From Lysinibacillus fusiformis (GTDB taxonomy: Bacteria; Bacillota; Bacilli; Bacillales_A; Planococcaceae), in assembly GCF_002845985.1 (NCBI RefSeq), contig NZ_PDFK01000004.1:222342-286341 (forward strand): 64,000 bases of DNA, in the 5' to 3' direction. Under the pieces are notes generated by a model. It saw nothing but the letters and a program-made list of their open reading frames with translations. It did not search any database and was not told where the DNA came from. Each line of letters opens with the position of its first letter. The stretch's first letter is position 1. Position numbers and translations under genes: made by a program. Below, in pieces: positions 33,859 through 42,177 of this stretch.

Positions 33859-35049
33859 CTATATATGCACTACTTTTTTCGGTTTCATCTTTGCAAGGCG
33901 TAATAGATAAATAATAAAGACAACCCCCAGTAAGCCTGCCCCCGATAAATAGACAGAAGCATAGCCTGCCTGTACAGCTACCATTCCTAAAATATACGAA
34001 CCTAGTGCGATACCCAGGTCAAACATCGTAAAATAGGTTGCTGTTGCATAGCCGCTTCGTTGAATGGCAGTGGATTGAACTGCTAATGCTTGCAAGCTAG
34101 TCGTTACAGCTCCATAGCCAAAGCCTATAAAAATAGCAGCACTTAAAAATAACATTGGTCCTTCAACAAATGCTAGCATGACTAGACCGATGGCAAAGGA
34201 AATAATGCCAGGAATAATGACAAATTGCGGTCCCTTCGTATCGTAAAGTTTTCCTGTATATGGACGTGTAATGAGCATTGCCGCTGCAAATACTGCATAA
34301 AAGAGACTAGCTACAGCCATTAAATCCTTTTGCTGTGCATAGACCGATAAAAAGGATAGCACACTGGCATACGAAAAAGCGACGAGGCTGGCAATTGCTG
34401 CAACAGGAAGCGCCTTACGCTCAAATAAATCATTCAATTTAAAAGTTAATTTTCCTTCATGCACTGGCTTCGGTAAATCATCTGTATTGACCGTTAATGC
34501 TAAAATTCCTCCTGCTAGAATACATATACTCATGACTATGAATAAGACATTAAAGGTACTATATTGAATTAATAATAAGCCGATAAATGGTCCAATGACG
34601 ACAGCTAGATTCGTAGACATCGTAAAGTAGCCTAGCCCTGCCCCTTTTCGTTTAGCAGGAACGATATCAGCCGCTAAAGATCCTGCAGCTGTTGTGATAA
34701 TACTAAAGAAAATCCCTTGAATAAAGCGAAGACCAAGTAAAAGTCCAAACGGATGAATAAATAAATATAAAACGGTACAGATAAAATAGCCCACTATAGA
34801 TAGGACTAACAGTTTTTTCTTGCCAAAAACATCTAATAACTTACCTGAAAACGGGCGTACAATAATAGCTGACAATAAAAAGCCTGACAATAATAGGCCC
34901 GCTTCCTTATCTGTCTGATGTAGTTCACCAATCGCATAGAGTGGTAAAGTCGTTACAAGTCCATAAAAAACAAAAAATACAGAGATATTCGTTAAAAAGA
35001 GGCTAATGAAACGCTTCGTCCATATTTGTGTATTTTCTTCTTGCTGCAT
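33859..35049 (-). CDS. MFS transporter (multidrug-efflux type)
   Basis: A 396-residue, 12-helix major facilitator. Loop motif A is GKLLDVFGKKKLL (about residues 69-81), and its repeat is GKLYDTKGPQ in the second half. RFIQGIFFSIITTAAGSLAADIVP resembles drug/proton antiporters. It overlaps the marR stop, so the two form an operon and the regulator most likely controls an efflux pump; the substrate is unknown. Start ATG 35049 is chosen because AAAGG is about 9 bases upstream, although ATG 35055 or TTG 35058 is possible. Confidence 0.85.
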   Translation of the reverse strand: MQQEENTQIWTKRFISLFLTNISVFFVFYGLVTTLPLYAIGELHQTDKEAGLLLSGFLLSAIIVRPFSGKLLDVFGKKKLLVLSIVGYFICTVLYLFIHPFGLLLGLRFIQGIFFSIITTAAGSLAADIVPAKRKGAGLGYFTMSTNLAVVIGPFIGLLLIQYSTFNVLFIVMSICILAGGILALTVNTDDLPKPVHEGKLTFKLNDLFERKALPVAAIASLVAFSYASVLSFLSVYAQQKDLMAVASLFYAVFAAAMLITRPYTGKLYDTKGPQFVIIPGIISFAIGLVMLAFVEGPMLFLSAAIFIGFGYGAVTTSLQALAVQSTAIQRSGYATATYFTMFDLGIALGSYILGMVAVQAGYASVYLSGAGLLGVVFIIYLLRLAKMKPKKVVHI

Positions 35050-35054
35050 GTCCA

Positions 35055-35453
35055 TCAACCTTTCATTTTTTCCAATAACTTCAGAAATTGCTGCTGCTCC
35101 TCAACAGTTAAAGAGCCCACCATTTCTTCCTCAAATGCTAATATGGTTACGGTGATCGCTGGTAAGCGCTCCTCCCCTAGAGCGGAAAGAGTCACAATTT
35201 TTTCTCGCTTATCCTCTCCATCTAATCGTTGGACCCAGCCCAATGTTTCTAGTCGTGTAATAGCTCTTGTAATACTGGGCGCTTCCACATTTAAATATTT
35301 CCAAATTTGTGTTAAGGTCATTGGCCCGTTTTTATGTAAGCAATATAAAATGGCCCATTGGGAGCTATATAAATGATGTTGCTTTAATACTTCATTTAAG
35401 CAGTTCGTTAAATACCGACTTTTTTGGAATAAAGCATGAAATATTGGATTCAT
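35055..35453 (-). CDS. MarR-family transcriptional regulator
   Basis: A 132-residue winged-helix repressor. The recognition helix lies around VEAPSITRAITRLETLGWV (about residues 50-68) and the wing at DKREKIVTLSALGEE. N- and C-terminal helices should dimerise. RBS GGAGGT before ATG 35453. A strong palindrome follows the promoter -10 (35472-35495) and is the likely autoregulatory operator; the MFS gene downstream shares the transcript. Confidence 0.9.
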   Translation of the reverse strand: MNPIFHALFQKSRYLTNCLNEVLKQHHLYSSQWAILYCLHKNGPMTLTQIWKYLNVEAPSITRAITRLETLGWVQRLDGEDKREKIVTLSALGEERLPAITVTILAFEEEMVGSLTVEEQQQFLKLLEKMKG

Positions 35454-35471
35454 ATTGTTTACCTCCTGCGA

Positions 35472-35524
35472 ATTTATTTACCTAGTTAAATAAATACTAT
35501 ACGCTTCATTTTTTCCTTTGTAAA
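35472..35524 (-). promoter_or_regulatory. Promoter and operator of the marR-MFS operon
   Basis: On the minus strand TTTACA (35524-35519), a 17-bp spacer and TATAGT (35501-35496), then ATTTATTTA-ACTAGG-TAAATAAAT (35495-35472), a palindrome with perfect 9-bp arms. It begins right after the -10 and covers the transcription start, where a MarR repressor would act. Confidence 0.7.
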
Positions 35525-35621
35525 GCAAGGAATTTGGAAAGGTAGCCCTACTGTAAGCAGGAAATTTTTTGCAAGTGTCGAATAAAACTTAGTAGATTTA
35601 CAATGTAAAGGAGATGGAAGC

Positions 35622-36176
35622 ATGGGGAAAAAGGTTTTAATACTCGCAGGAGATGCAGTAGAGGCTTTAGAGATTTTTTATCCTTATTATCGTTGTCTTG
35701 AAGCAGGGTATGATGTCACAATTGCAGCACCATCCGCTAAGAAATTACAAACCGTATTACACGACTTTGTAGAGGGTGTCGATACATATATCGAGCGTCC
35801 TGCTTATGGATTAGAGGCCCACGCTGCTTTTGCTGCTATTGATCCAACACAATTCGATGGGCTCATTATTCCTGGTGGACGTGCACCTGAATACATTCGT
35901 TTGAATGAGCATGTCCCAGCACTAGTAAGCCACTTCTTTGAAACGAATAAACCAATTGCAGCCGTTTGTCATGCAGCGCAAATTTTCGCGACCATTCCTG
36001 AAGTGCTAAAAGGGCGTGAGCTAACAGCCTATATTGCCTGCAAGCCTGAGGTGCAGGTGGCAGGAGCAACTTACATTGATGCCAACCTTCACACAGATGG
36101 TAATTTAATAAGTGGGCATGCATGGCCTGATTTACCAGGCTTAATGCGTGCATTTATTCAAAAGCTAGAGGGTTAA
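35622..36176 (+). CDS. DJ-1/PfpI-family protein
   Basis: A 184-residue class I glutamine-amidotransferase-like protein. Key elements are KVLILAGDAVEALE (residues 4-17; Glu in the nucleophile-activating position), IIPGGRAPEY (about residues 85-94) and the nucleophile elbow AVCHAAQ with Cys near 115. Family members include chaperones, glyoxalases and stress proteins. RBS AAAGGAGATGG. It lies near, but divergent from, the MarR/MFS pair. No specific substrate can be assigned. Confidence 0.85.
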   Translation: MGKKVLILAGDAVEALEIFYPYYRCLEAGYDVTIAAPSAKKLQTVLHDFVEGVDTYIERPAYGLEAHAAFAAIDPTQFDGLIIPGGRAPEYIRLNEHVPALVSHFFETNKPIAAVCHAAQIFATIPEVLKGRELTAYIACKPEVQVAGATYIDANLHTDGNLISGHAWPDLPGLMRAFIQKLEG

Positions 36177-36177
36177 A

Positions 36178-36213
36178 GAACAAGGATGCCTAAAATAGGG
36201 CATCCTTGTTTTA
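36178..36213. terminator. Bidirectional terminator
   Basis: ACAAGGATGCC (36180-36190) pairs perfectly with GGCATCCTTGT (36198-36208), followed by TTTT. It serves the DJ-1 gene and the DUF3889 gene. Confidence 0.88.
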
Positions 36214-36537
36214 TGAAGTACTTTCTTGAAATTCAATTTTTTCTACTTCCTGCGTTGTCGTTTGGTAGCTGATTCTGACATGAACACCAAATTCCTTGTC
36301 AGGCTGCTTGAGCCAAAGCTTAAATTTCTCAATGGTTGATGCCCCCTGTACTTCCTTGCCCTCATGCAAATAATCCACAATTTTAGCCGTAGGATATTTC
36401 GCCTTTACCTCTTTGATAGCCAGCTGTCCCCATTTTGCATAAGCTGGTGTTTCTTGTTGTGCATTGGCAACCACTGGTATTTGTATAAACATAGCTAGAG
36501 AAACAAAAAGAAGCCCAAGTAAATAAAATTTTCTCAC
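36211..36537 (-). CDS. DUF3889 / YqzG-like secreted protein
   Basis: A 108-residue exported protein: signal peptide about residues 1-27 (KFYLLGLLFVSLAMFIQIPV), then a DUF3889 domain. The repeated parts are PAYAKWGQLAIKEVKAKYPT and VHVRISYQTTTQEVEKIEFQ, typical of YqzG/YhdC-type proteins of unknown function. GTG 36537 is chosen since AAGGGAGTG lies 6 bases ahead; a longer frame to 36573 is unsupported. Confidence 0.75.
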   Translation of the reverse strand: MRKFYLLGLLFVSLAMFIQIPVVANAQQETPAYAKWGQLAIKEVKAKYPTAKIVDYLHEGKEVQGASTIEKFKLWLKQPDKEFGVHVRISYQTTTQEVEKIEFQESTS

Positions 36538-36620
36538 TTGAATCACTCCCTTTTTGACTGTATAAAGCAGCACAAACAGTAAAAAATAAGAGCTCCAAAA
36601 GACTTTGGAGCAGCTTGTGT

Positions 36621-36752
36621 TTATTGCTTTGGCTGTTGGGGATTATTATGAATGACCTGATTAAATTCTGCTGAATATTCCTCACGATCATTCTTTTTGT
36701 GTGTATCTTCCTTCTTTTTCTTTTTAAAGCTTGTCTTATTCTTTTTTGCCAT
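36621..36752 (-). CDS. Tiny Lys-rich protein, possibly SASP-like
   Basis: A 43-residue protein MAKKNKTSFKKKKKEDTHKK..., with EEYSAEFNQV in the second half and ending NPQQPKQ. GTGGAGGT before ATG 36752 supports translation. It has a basic N-terminus and the E-x-x-A-E-F core that is also present in the next gene. The core resembles the EFA-E segment of gamma-type small acid-soluble spore proteins, but it is too short to be sure. It is not listed in standard frame-length cut-offs. Confidence 0.55.
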   Translation of the reverse strand: MAKKNKTSFKKKKKEDTHKKNDREEYSAEFNQVIHNNPQQPKQ

Positions 36753-36766
36753 GATTTGTACCTCCA

Positions 36767-36991
36767 CTATTTTGTTTTATTCGACTGTTGGTTTTTATCA
36801 TGATTCGTTTTATTGTTTTTATTTTTAGCCTTTGCATCAAATTCTGCCGCGAACTCTTCATTCAAGTTATCATTTGGGTTGTTATTATTGCTATTACTTC
36901 GATCGAGGTCTTTGCTTTTGTAAGTGCCAAAAGGATTATGTGTTCTCATATTCATGGTTTTACTGTTGTTTCGATTATTACGCTTTCCCAC
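36767..36991 (-). CDS. Small Asn-rich protein, possible spore-type
   Basis: A 74-residue, Asn/Lys-rich protein starting MGKRNNRNNSKTMNMR, with the core NEEFAAEFDAKAKNKN near residue 44. GTG 36991 follows AGGAGGTGAAG. It is in tandem with the 43-residue gene, sharing its E-(F/Y)-x-A-E-F motif, so the two may be paralogues. The core is reminiscent of gamma-SASP sequences, whose protease cleavage site is EFA-SE, but no GPR site is exact. Spore role is inference. Confidence 0.55.
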   Translation of the reverse strand: MGKRNNRNNSKTMNMRTHNPFGTYKSKDLDRSNSNNNNPNDNLNEEFAAEFDAKAKNKNNKTNHDKNQQSNKTK

Positions 36992-37175
36992 GTAGCTTCA
37001 CCTCCTACTACCTAATTTGTTCAGTTCGAGATGTTTTCATGTAGGTAAGTTTCTTCGCTATTTGTAAAAAAAATGAACATGATCAATTTGATGTTAAATA
37101 TATATCGAATAATCGGAATATTATGTATAATACAGGAGAACAAAAGGAGAAGTAAGGTTTAAAACTACAACAGGA

Positions 37176-37516
37176 ATGAGTTATGACGAATGGTATATAA
37201 TACCAATTAATTCTTCGACACCAATTGATTATCTTAAAAATCCCAATGGTGAGATTTCTCATGGTTATGTATTTACAAGCGTTTGGATTAAATGATGGTG
37301 TTATGAATGGATTATGTAAAAATCGTTAGTAGCATGGAAGCTGTTAATAGTAGCTTCGGAGGAGTTATCAATACTTTCCTAGCTCAATTTTTAAATGGTA
37401 GAATAGGTTCAAGTAAAACAAAATTGATAAATGCTTATATTAGTAATATTGGATTTGTAAATGTTAACTGGCAAATTAATCATCTATCCCAATGCAGTAA
37501 CGAAAGGGAAATATAA
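37176..37516 (+). other. Probable gene remnants upstream of the DUF3885 gene
   Basis: Two short frames on the plus strand. The frame at 37176-37295 reads MSYDEWYIIPINSSTPIDYL and ends EISHGYVFTSVWIK; the one at 37307-37516 reads MDYVKIVSSMEAVNSSFGG onward. Neither has a good ribosome site. The protein-like composition suggests a decayed or truncated gene. No family recognised. Confidence 0.3.
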
Positions 37517-37611
37517 TTTCTAAATTAATGGGTAGAGTCATTTTCTTCTTTGACTATTATTCTGGCGGTTTGTTAAAGGTAAAATTTTAAAAATAAAGTT
37601 GAGGTGCAAAT

Positions 37612-38253
37612 ATGCTTTTAAATGACTATATGAATGAAAATTTTCCTTCCTTACTTCTTAGACCACCTTTGTTTTATAACTGGGAAATTGGCATACGGTT
37701 CGAACTAGGGGTAGAGCGAGCTAGAGAATACGATTATGAAGATCGTCTTTATATACAGGAGGTTTATAAAAGGGCTGTCACGCTGTTTGAAGCACTACAT
37801 TTACAAGACGAGGAAATTTTTATGGTAGTAGATATCAATGATCTTGGAGGTAGAAAAACCTATCAGCACAAAGCGAGAATTTTTTCTCCATATATCTATG
37901 ATAAATCAGTCTTATATAAATTGAAGCATACAGAAATGTCTTCTATTTTCCCCGAAGATGATGAGGACGGAAAATATAAAACACATAGGTTTACACTTGC
38001 ATGTAAAACATCTGATTTGAAGTACATTCCATTGTTAAAAGCAGTATGTAATCAAGATTTAGGAATCCAACCAAGTATTTTTCATAGGATATATTTTTTA
38101 AATATCAAAAAGAAAACCATTTTTCACGTTTACGATGATAGAGGCTGTGATTTACTTGCTACCTCACCTGAATCTATACGAGACATTTATTATACATACA
38201 ATGACTGGATATTAGATTATGATAAAGACAAAATAGATAAAGTGTTTAAATAA
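37612..38253 (+). CDS. DUF3885 domain protein
   Basis: A 213-residue cytosolic protein. The family core is in the N-terminal half (WEIGIRFELGVERAREYDYEDRLYIQEVYKRAVTLFEALH), and ends with a DDRGCDLLATSPESIRDIYYTYNDWILDYD segment. DUF3885 genes are small, multicopy and often lie among toxin/immunity-like islands; function is not established. RBS GTTGAGGTGC precedes the ATG. It follows decayed gene fragments and precedes the terminator shared with coaW. Confidence 0.75.
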   Translation: MLLNDYMNENFPSLLLRPPLFYNWEIGIRFELGVERAREYDYEDRLYIQEVYKRAVTLFEALHLQDEEIFMVVDINDLGGRKTYQHKARIFSPYIYDKSVLYKLKHTEMSSIFPEDDEDGKYKTHRFTLACKTSDLKYIPLLKAVCNQDLGIQPSIFHRIYFLNIKKKTIFHVYDDRGCDLLATSPESIRDIYYTYNDWILDYDKDKIDKVFK

Positions 38254-38276
38254 CTTCTTATTGTAGTTGAATAACA

Positions 38277-38315
38277 AAGGACATAACTAGTTGTCATACA
38301 ATATGTTATGTCCTT
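38277..38315. terminator. Hairpin between DUF3885 gene and coaW
   Basis: AAGGACATAAC (38277-38287) pairs perfectly with GTTATGTCCTT (38305-38315). On the minus strand it is followed by TTGTTATTC. It may serve both converging genes. Confidence 0.6.
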
Positions 38316-38321
38316 AAATCG

Positions 38322-39158
38322 TTAGACAATTGTATATTCTGTAATATTAAGTAATGCTCCGACAGCACCAGAAAAGCCATGGTCATTAATAAAGACAGGT
38401 GTATGCTTTTTCGTGCGTGTATAATTTGCAATCACTCGGGTAAGATGATCATTATTGCTTAATGTGGAGCCAATATAAACGATATGCTGTGCATTTTTTT
38501 CCTCCGCATATTGAATGCTGAGTGTTGTAATGACTTCGCCTACTAGTCCTTGAACGGTCGCAATAATATCCTCAGCAGGATGCTTTATCGACTTTGTAAT
38601 GCCTACTTTCCCAAAATTACTAGCCGTTAAATGACCGTCAATCGGTGTATCCATGCCTTGATAAATATCCTTGACCAATAAATCGATTCCTTCACGATTG
38701 CCATTGGCAGCCATTTCACGGATTTCATTGTAATCTGTAATGCCCGTTGTAAGCGCTGACAAACCAATTAGTGTCCCACCACCAACGCCTGTCCCACCAA
38801 CGCGAATATGTGTATTACCTTCCATATAATGAATGGACGTACCTGTCCCAATATTGGTAATCATACTGCGCTCAAAAAAGTAGCCTTCTTTATTAAGCAA
38901 AAATCGGACACCCTTTAATGTAGCTTCAAATTCCACTATATAATGAATCGATTTCATTGTTTTAATGACATCAAGTAATTGCTCTGTACGTCCCCCCGTA
39001 ACACCAATATCCTCAATATCTGGATGATCAATAATCCATTTTGTGACAGATTGCAAATCATTCGACGGAAAGGTTGTTAACACAAGTTCATTGTCTTGAT
39101 CTAAATAAGCAACCTTTGTCAATGTGCCGCCTGCATCAATACCTATAGCCTTTGGCAT
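38322..39158 (-). CDS. coaW: Type II pantothenate kinase
   Basis: A 278-residue actin-fold pantothenate kinase of the staphylococcal/Bacillus type II class. The phosphate-binding start is GIDAGGTLTKVAY (residues 5-17), the catalytic Glu lies in YIVEFEATLKG (about residue 78), and TNIGTGTSIHYM followed by GGTGVGGGTLIGL (about residues 99-125) is the family signature. It phosphorylates pantothenate in CoA biosynthesis and is usually not feedback-inhibited by CoA. RBS AAGGAGAATTG. Single gene. Confidence 0.9.
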   Translation of the reverse strand: MPKAIGIDAGGTLTKVAYLDQDNELVLTTFPSNDLQSVTKWIIDHPDIEDIGVTGGRTEQLLDVIKTMKSIHYIVEFEATLKGVRFLLNKEGYFFERSMITNIGTGTSIHYMEGNTHIRVGGTGVGGGTLIGLSALTTGITDYNEIREMAANGNREGIDLLVKDIYQGMDTPIDGHLTASNFGKVGITKSIKHPAEDIIATVQGLVGEVITTLSIQYAEEKNAQHIVYIGSTLSNNDHLTRVIANYTRTKKHTPVFINDHGFSGAVGALLNITEYTIV

Positions 39159-39509
39159 ACAATTCTCCTTTGTTTTTATTACGTAATTTTCTCATACTAT
39201 GATGACGGTTTACGCTATGATTCAGGCAATTCATCAAATTCATGCCCTCTTTGGTATCCAGGATTTTGCAAGGAGTTATGTATGCCAAAATCCTGACTCC
39301 TGATTTTGTTCGTACAAAAGCTAAACGCTCAGTACAGTCCCCCAAATCGTGTAATGACATTTTGCCCTTTCTAAACTTTAACGCTGTTGAAATGATTGTG
39401 CAATAACTTCGTACACTTTCTTGAAAAAATCACGAAAAATATCAAAATTTATCTAATCAATAGCTGTTTTTTGACGAATTTCTAAAGCTTTATCATCATT
39501 CTACTAAAA
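39159..39509. other. Intergenic region with a 10-bp inverted repeat
   Basis: No supportable gene. CAGGATTTTG (39259-39268) and CAAAATCCTG (39286-39295) form a perfect 10-bp inverted repeat, and a third ACTCCTGATTTTG copy follows. Its role is unclear; it lies upstream of coaW on the minus strand. Confidence 0.35.
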
Positions 39510-39557
39510 AAACAAAAAAAGTGAAAATGCACTGCTTGAACAGGCATTTCCACTTTT
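39510..39557 (-). terminator. Terminator of the SDR gene
   Basis: On the minus strand AAAAGTGGAAATGC pairs with GCATTTTCACTTTT and is followed by TTTGTTTTT. Confidence 0.8.
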
Positions 39558-39573
39558 CAATTACTATATTTAA

Positions 39574-40308
39574 CTAGCGTGCTGAATAGCCACCATCAAT
39601 GACAAGCTCGGCACCCGTAATGTAAGAAGCCTCGTCTGATGCTAAAAATAAAATAGCATTTGCTACTTCCTCTGGTTGACCAAGACGCCCCATTGGTGTA
39701 GCTCTTACTAACATATCCATTGCCTCTTTTGCTTCTGATAATTTGGCTGTCATTGGTGTTTCGATGACACCAGGGAATACCGTGTTCACACGGACATTGA
39801 AAGCACCAAGCTCTGAAGCTGCTGCACGAGCAATCGCACGTAAAGAACCTTTAGAGGCTGTATAGGCATTAAAGCCTGCCCCAATAATCGCTGTGTAAGA
39901 CGATGTATTAACAATGGAGCCTTTGCCTGCTTCTTTCATATAGTGCGCAGCATGTTTAATGCCAAGAAATGGTCCAAATGCATTGATATTATGCATAATT
40001 GACCAGTCTGCCTGTGTAATTTGATCGGGTCCTTTTTCTGATGAAATACCCGCATTATTAATTAAAATATCAATGCGACCATATTTTTCAACAATTGCTT
40101 TTGTTACATCTGCCCAGTTTTCGTCAGAGGAAACATCTAATTTCATTCCCTCTACATTTTCTAGCTCAGAAATTTTTGCTAAGTTTTCTTCATTAATATC
40201 AGCTGCAATTACTGTAGCACCTTCTTGTGCAAACAGTTTAGCCATCGCTGCACCCATACCAGAAGCGCCGCCTGTAATCATAGCAATTTTATTATTTAAA
40301 CGTCCCAT
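39574..40308 (-). CDS. SDR-family oxidoreductase
   Basis: A 244-residue classical short-chain dehydrogenase. Cofactor motif TGGASGMGAAM (about residues 12-22), acidic cofactor-selecting residue in VIAADIN, NNAG near residue 84, catalytic Ser in NTSSY and YTASKG (Tyr, Lys) near 148-153; the C-terminal LVIDGGYSAR is as in family. The Asp after beta-2 predicts NAD(H). It resembles glucose/3-oxoacyl-ACP reductase homologues, with no firm substrate. Single gene with its own terminator. Confidence 0.88.
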   Translation of the reverse strand: MGRLNNKIAMITGGASGMGAAMAKLFAQEGATVIAADINEENLAKISELENVEGMKLDVSSDENWADVTKAIVEKYGRIDILINNAGISSEKGPDQITQADWSIMHNINAFGPFLGIKHAAHYMKEAGKGSIVNTSSYTAIIGAGFNAYTASKGSLRAIARAAASELGAFNVRVNTVFPGVIETPMTAKLSEAKEAMDMLVRATPMGRLGQPEEVANAILFLASDEASYITGAELVIDGGYSAR

Positions 40309-40537
40309 TTCATTAAACTTCCTCTCATTTGAAATTGATGTAGCTATACTAGTATAAATCCACTCTTATTGACCACCATAAAAGTATAGATTTAAATAGT
40401 TTATTATTAAACTATATCATTTGTAGTAATCGTTTTCAAAGAATATCTCTCTAAATATGAACAATCTGTTTTATCTTTCCCTTTTTTTACGATACGATAT
40501 ACTATAGATATGGAACCATTTGAACGGAGGAATACAA

Positions 40538-41359
40538 GTGAACGAACAAAAAAGACTTTACAAAGAAGCGATGCAGGTTTTAAAAGATACAAGCCGCACG
40601 TTTTATATACCTATTACTTTTTTAAAAAATGATTTAAAGATATCGGTGGCTGCTGCCTATTTAGCCATGCGTGCCATTGATGAAATTGAAGATCATGAAC
40701 AGCTTTCGAATGATGTGAAATTTAATTTATTGTCCGCAACAAGTGAATTATTAAAGGACACATTTAATAAAGAAGCTTATCAAGCATTATTAGCACCTTA
40801 TGCCGATCAACTGCCAGAAGTATCCCTTCGATTAGCAGATTGGCTAACATTTTGTCCTGAGGAATCGCGAAAAATTGTTCAGGCTTCCACAAGCGAAATG
40901 GCTTTTGGTATGGCCAAATGGGCAAAGGCCAATTGGCAGGTGCATACACGCGAGGATTTGGATGATTATACATACTACGTGGCAGGGCTTGTAGGGACGA
41001 TGCTGTCTGAGCTTTGGGCGTGGGGTGCCAACGTTCAAACTGATCGTGAGCTAGCAATAGGCTATGGTCGTGGACTCCAGGCTGTCAACATCTTACGTAA
41101 TCAGCATGAGGATTTAGATGAACGTGGTGTCAACTTCGTGCCTGATGGCTGGACACGCGAAGATTTGTTTGTCTATGCTGAAGAAAATTTAGCCAAAGCA
41201 GACCTCTATATGAAAGATATTAATAAACGTACCATTCTGCTGTTTTGCCGCCTACCACTTGCCTTAGCCCACAAAACGTTGAAGGCGATGCAAGAAGGTC
41301 GAGAAAAAATGACGCGCGCCGAAGTAGAGCAGACTGTGGAAGAGGTACAAGCTGACTAA
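40538..41359 (+). CDS. Squalene/phytoene synthase homologue
   Basis: A 273-residue all-helical trans-isoprenyl diphosphate synthase. The first Asp-rich site is RAIDEIEDHE (about residues 50-59); the second, normally RDxxED, reads NILRNQHEDLDERG (about residues 187-200), with Asn in place of the first Asp. It would join two farnesyl (or geranylgeranyl) diphosphates head-to-head, but the change may alter activity; Bacillus YisP is a relative that acts as a farnesyl-diphosphate phosphatase. GTG 40538 follows GGAGGAATACAA. No desaturase or cyclase gene is adjacent. Confidence 0.82.
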   Translation: MNEQKRLYKEAMQVLKDTSRTFYIPITFLKNDLKISVAAAYLAMRAIDEIEDHEQLSNDVKFNLLSATSELLKDTFNKEAYQALLAPYADQLPEVSLRLADWLTFCPEESRKIVQASTSEMAFGMAKWAKANWQVHTREDLDDYTYYVAGLVGTMLSELWAWGANVQTDRELAIGYGRGLQAVNILRNQHEDLDERGVNFVPDGWTREDLFVYAEENLAKADLYMKDINKRTILLFCRLPLALAHKTLKAMQEGREKMTRAEVEQTVEEVQAD

Positions 41360-41365
41360 CATCAA

Positions 41366-41520
41366 AAGAGGCTGGGACAAAAGAAAAAATGTTAGACCAT
41401 TTACAAGTTTGGTCTAACATTTTTTTGCGTTATTAGAACACATATACTTTAATAAATCACAAAAATAACATTCATTTTTTGCTTTTTCTCAATAAAATGA
41501 GTTATGTCCCAGCCTCTCTT
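41366..41520. repeat. GAGGCTGGGACA inverted repeat with nested terminator
   Basis: AAGAGGCTGGGACA (41366-41379) is inverted at 41505-41520 (TGTCCCAGCCTCTCTT), enclosing about 125 bases. Within lies a smaller hairpin, ATGTTAGACCA (41389-41399) with TGGTCTAACAT (41410-41420), plus TTTTTT, which is the terminator of the squalene-synthase homologue. The outer motif also occurs at 33809. It is either a large bidirectional end-of-gene structure or a dispersed repeat carrying a terminator. Confidence 0.7.
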
Positions 41521-41526
41521 CTTAAT

Positions 41527-42015
41527 TTATATCGAATCTATAAATTTGACAATCAATTCATAGCTCAAATAGATGGACAGCATCGAAAGCAACATAAGTA
41601 CGATCCCTTCCACCTTGCTACCCGTTTTCGTTGTAAGTGGAAAACGAATGGATACAGTCGCTGGGAAAAATAGTTTAACGCCCTTTTTTGTACACATATC
41701 AAGCAGGATATGACTAGCCATCCCTATAATAATCCCAATGGAAATTGCTTTGTAAGGAACTAAAGTATGTAACGCCACCATAACGAACAATAGGAAAAGC
41801 AAACTATGTGTAAAGGAACGATGTCCAAACACTGTATTAACCAGCTTCGCTAGGATGGGAAATGTTCGACCGATTTTACTACCTCTATGACATATATCTG
41901 GAAGTAATGCACCGATAACACCTGCCCCTACTAAGACAAGTGGGTTATCATTTGAAAACTGTGCAAAGGCGAGACTTGCTGTGATGCCCCCAACAATATG
42001 GGTGTTCCCTTGCAT
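41527..42015 (-). CDS. YdjM-like membrane metal-dependent hydrolase
   Basis: A 162-residue membrane protein of the YdjM/LexA-binding family. Conserved His and Asp: MQGNTHIVGGITA, PDICHRGSKIG and the signature GHRSFTHSLLF (about residues 64-74) with a further His-Asp in SHILLDMCTKKGV. It has four membrane segments. Members act as predicted metal-dependent hydrolases of unknown substrate; induction with DNA damage has been reported for the family. Single gene; RBS GGAGTGGAAG. Confidence 0.82.
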   Translation of the reverse strand: MQGNTHIVGGITASLAFAQFSNDNPLVLVGAGVIGALLPDICHRGSKIGRTFPILAKLVNTVFGHRSFTHSLLFLLFVMVALHTLVPYKAISIGIIIGMASHILLDMCTKKGVKLFFPATVSIRFPLTTKTGSKVEGIVLMLLSMLSIYLSYELIVKFIDSI

Positions 42016-42177
42016 AAATTACTTCCACTCCTTCTCTCTCTATTTTTTCCTTCTTACTGTACCATAATTCCGCCCGAAAGGGAACGTACATTCCGAACAT
42101 ACGCTCGAAAATATTTTTCAACTCATTATTTGTATAGCGATATAGAATATGGATAAAAATAGGGATGGAGGTTATAT

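Noticed and set aside
39136..39360. A 74-codon minus-strand frame overlapping the coaW start
   Set aside because: It has no ribosome site and overlaps coaW; coding pattern is absent.
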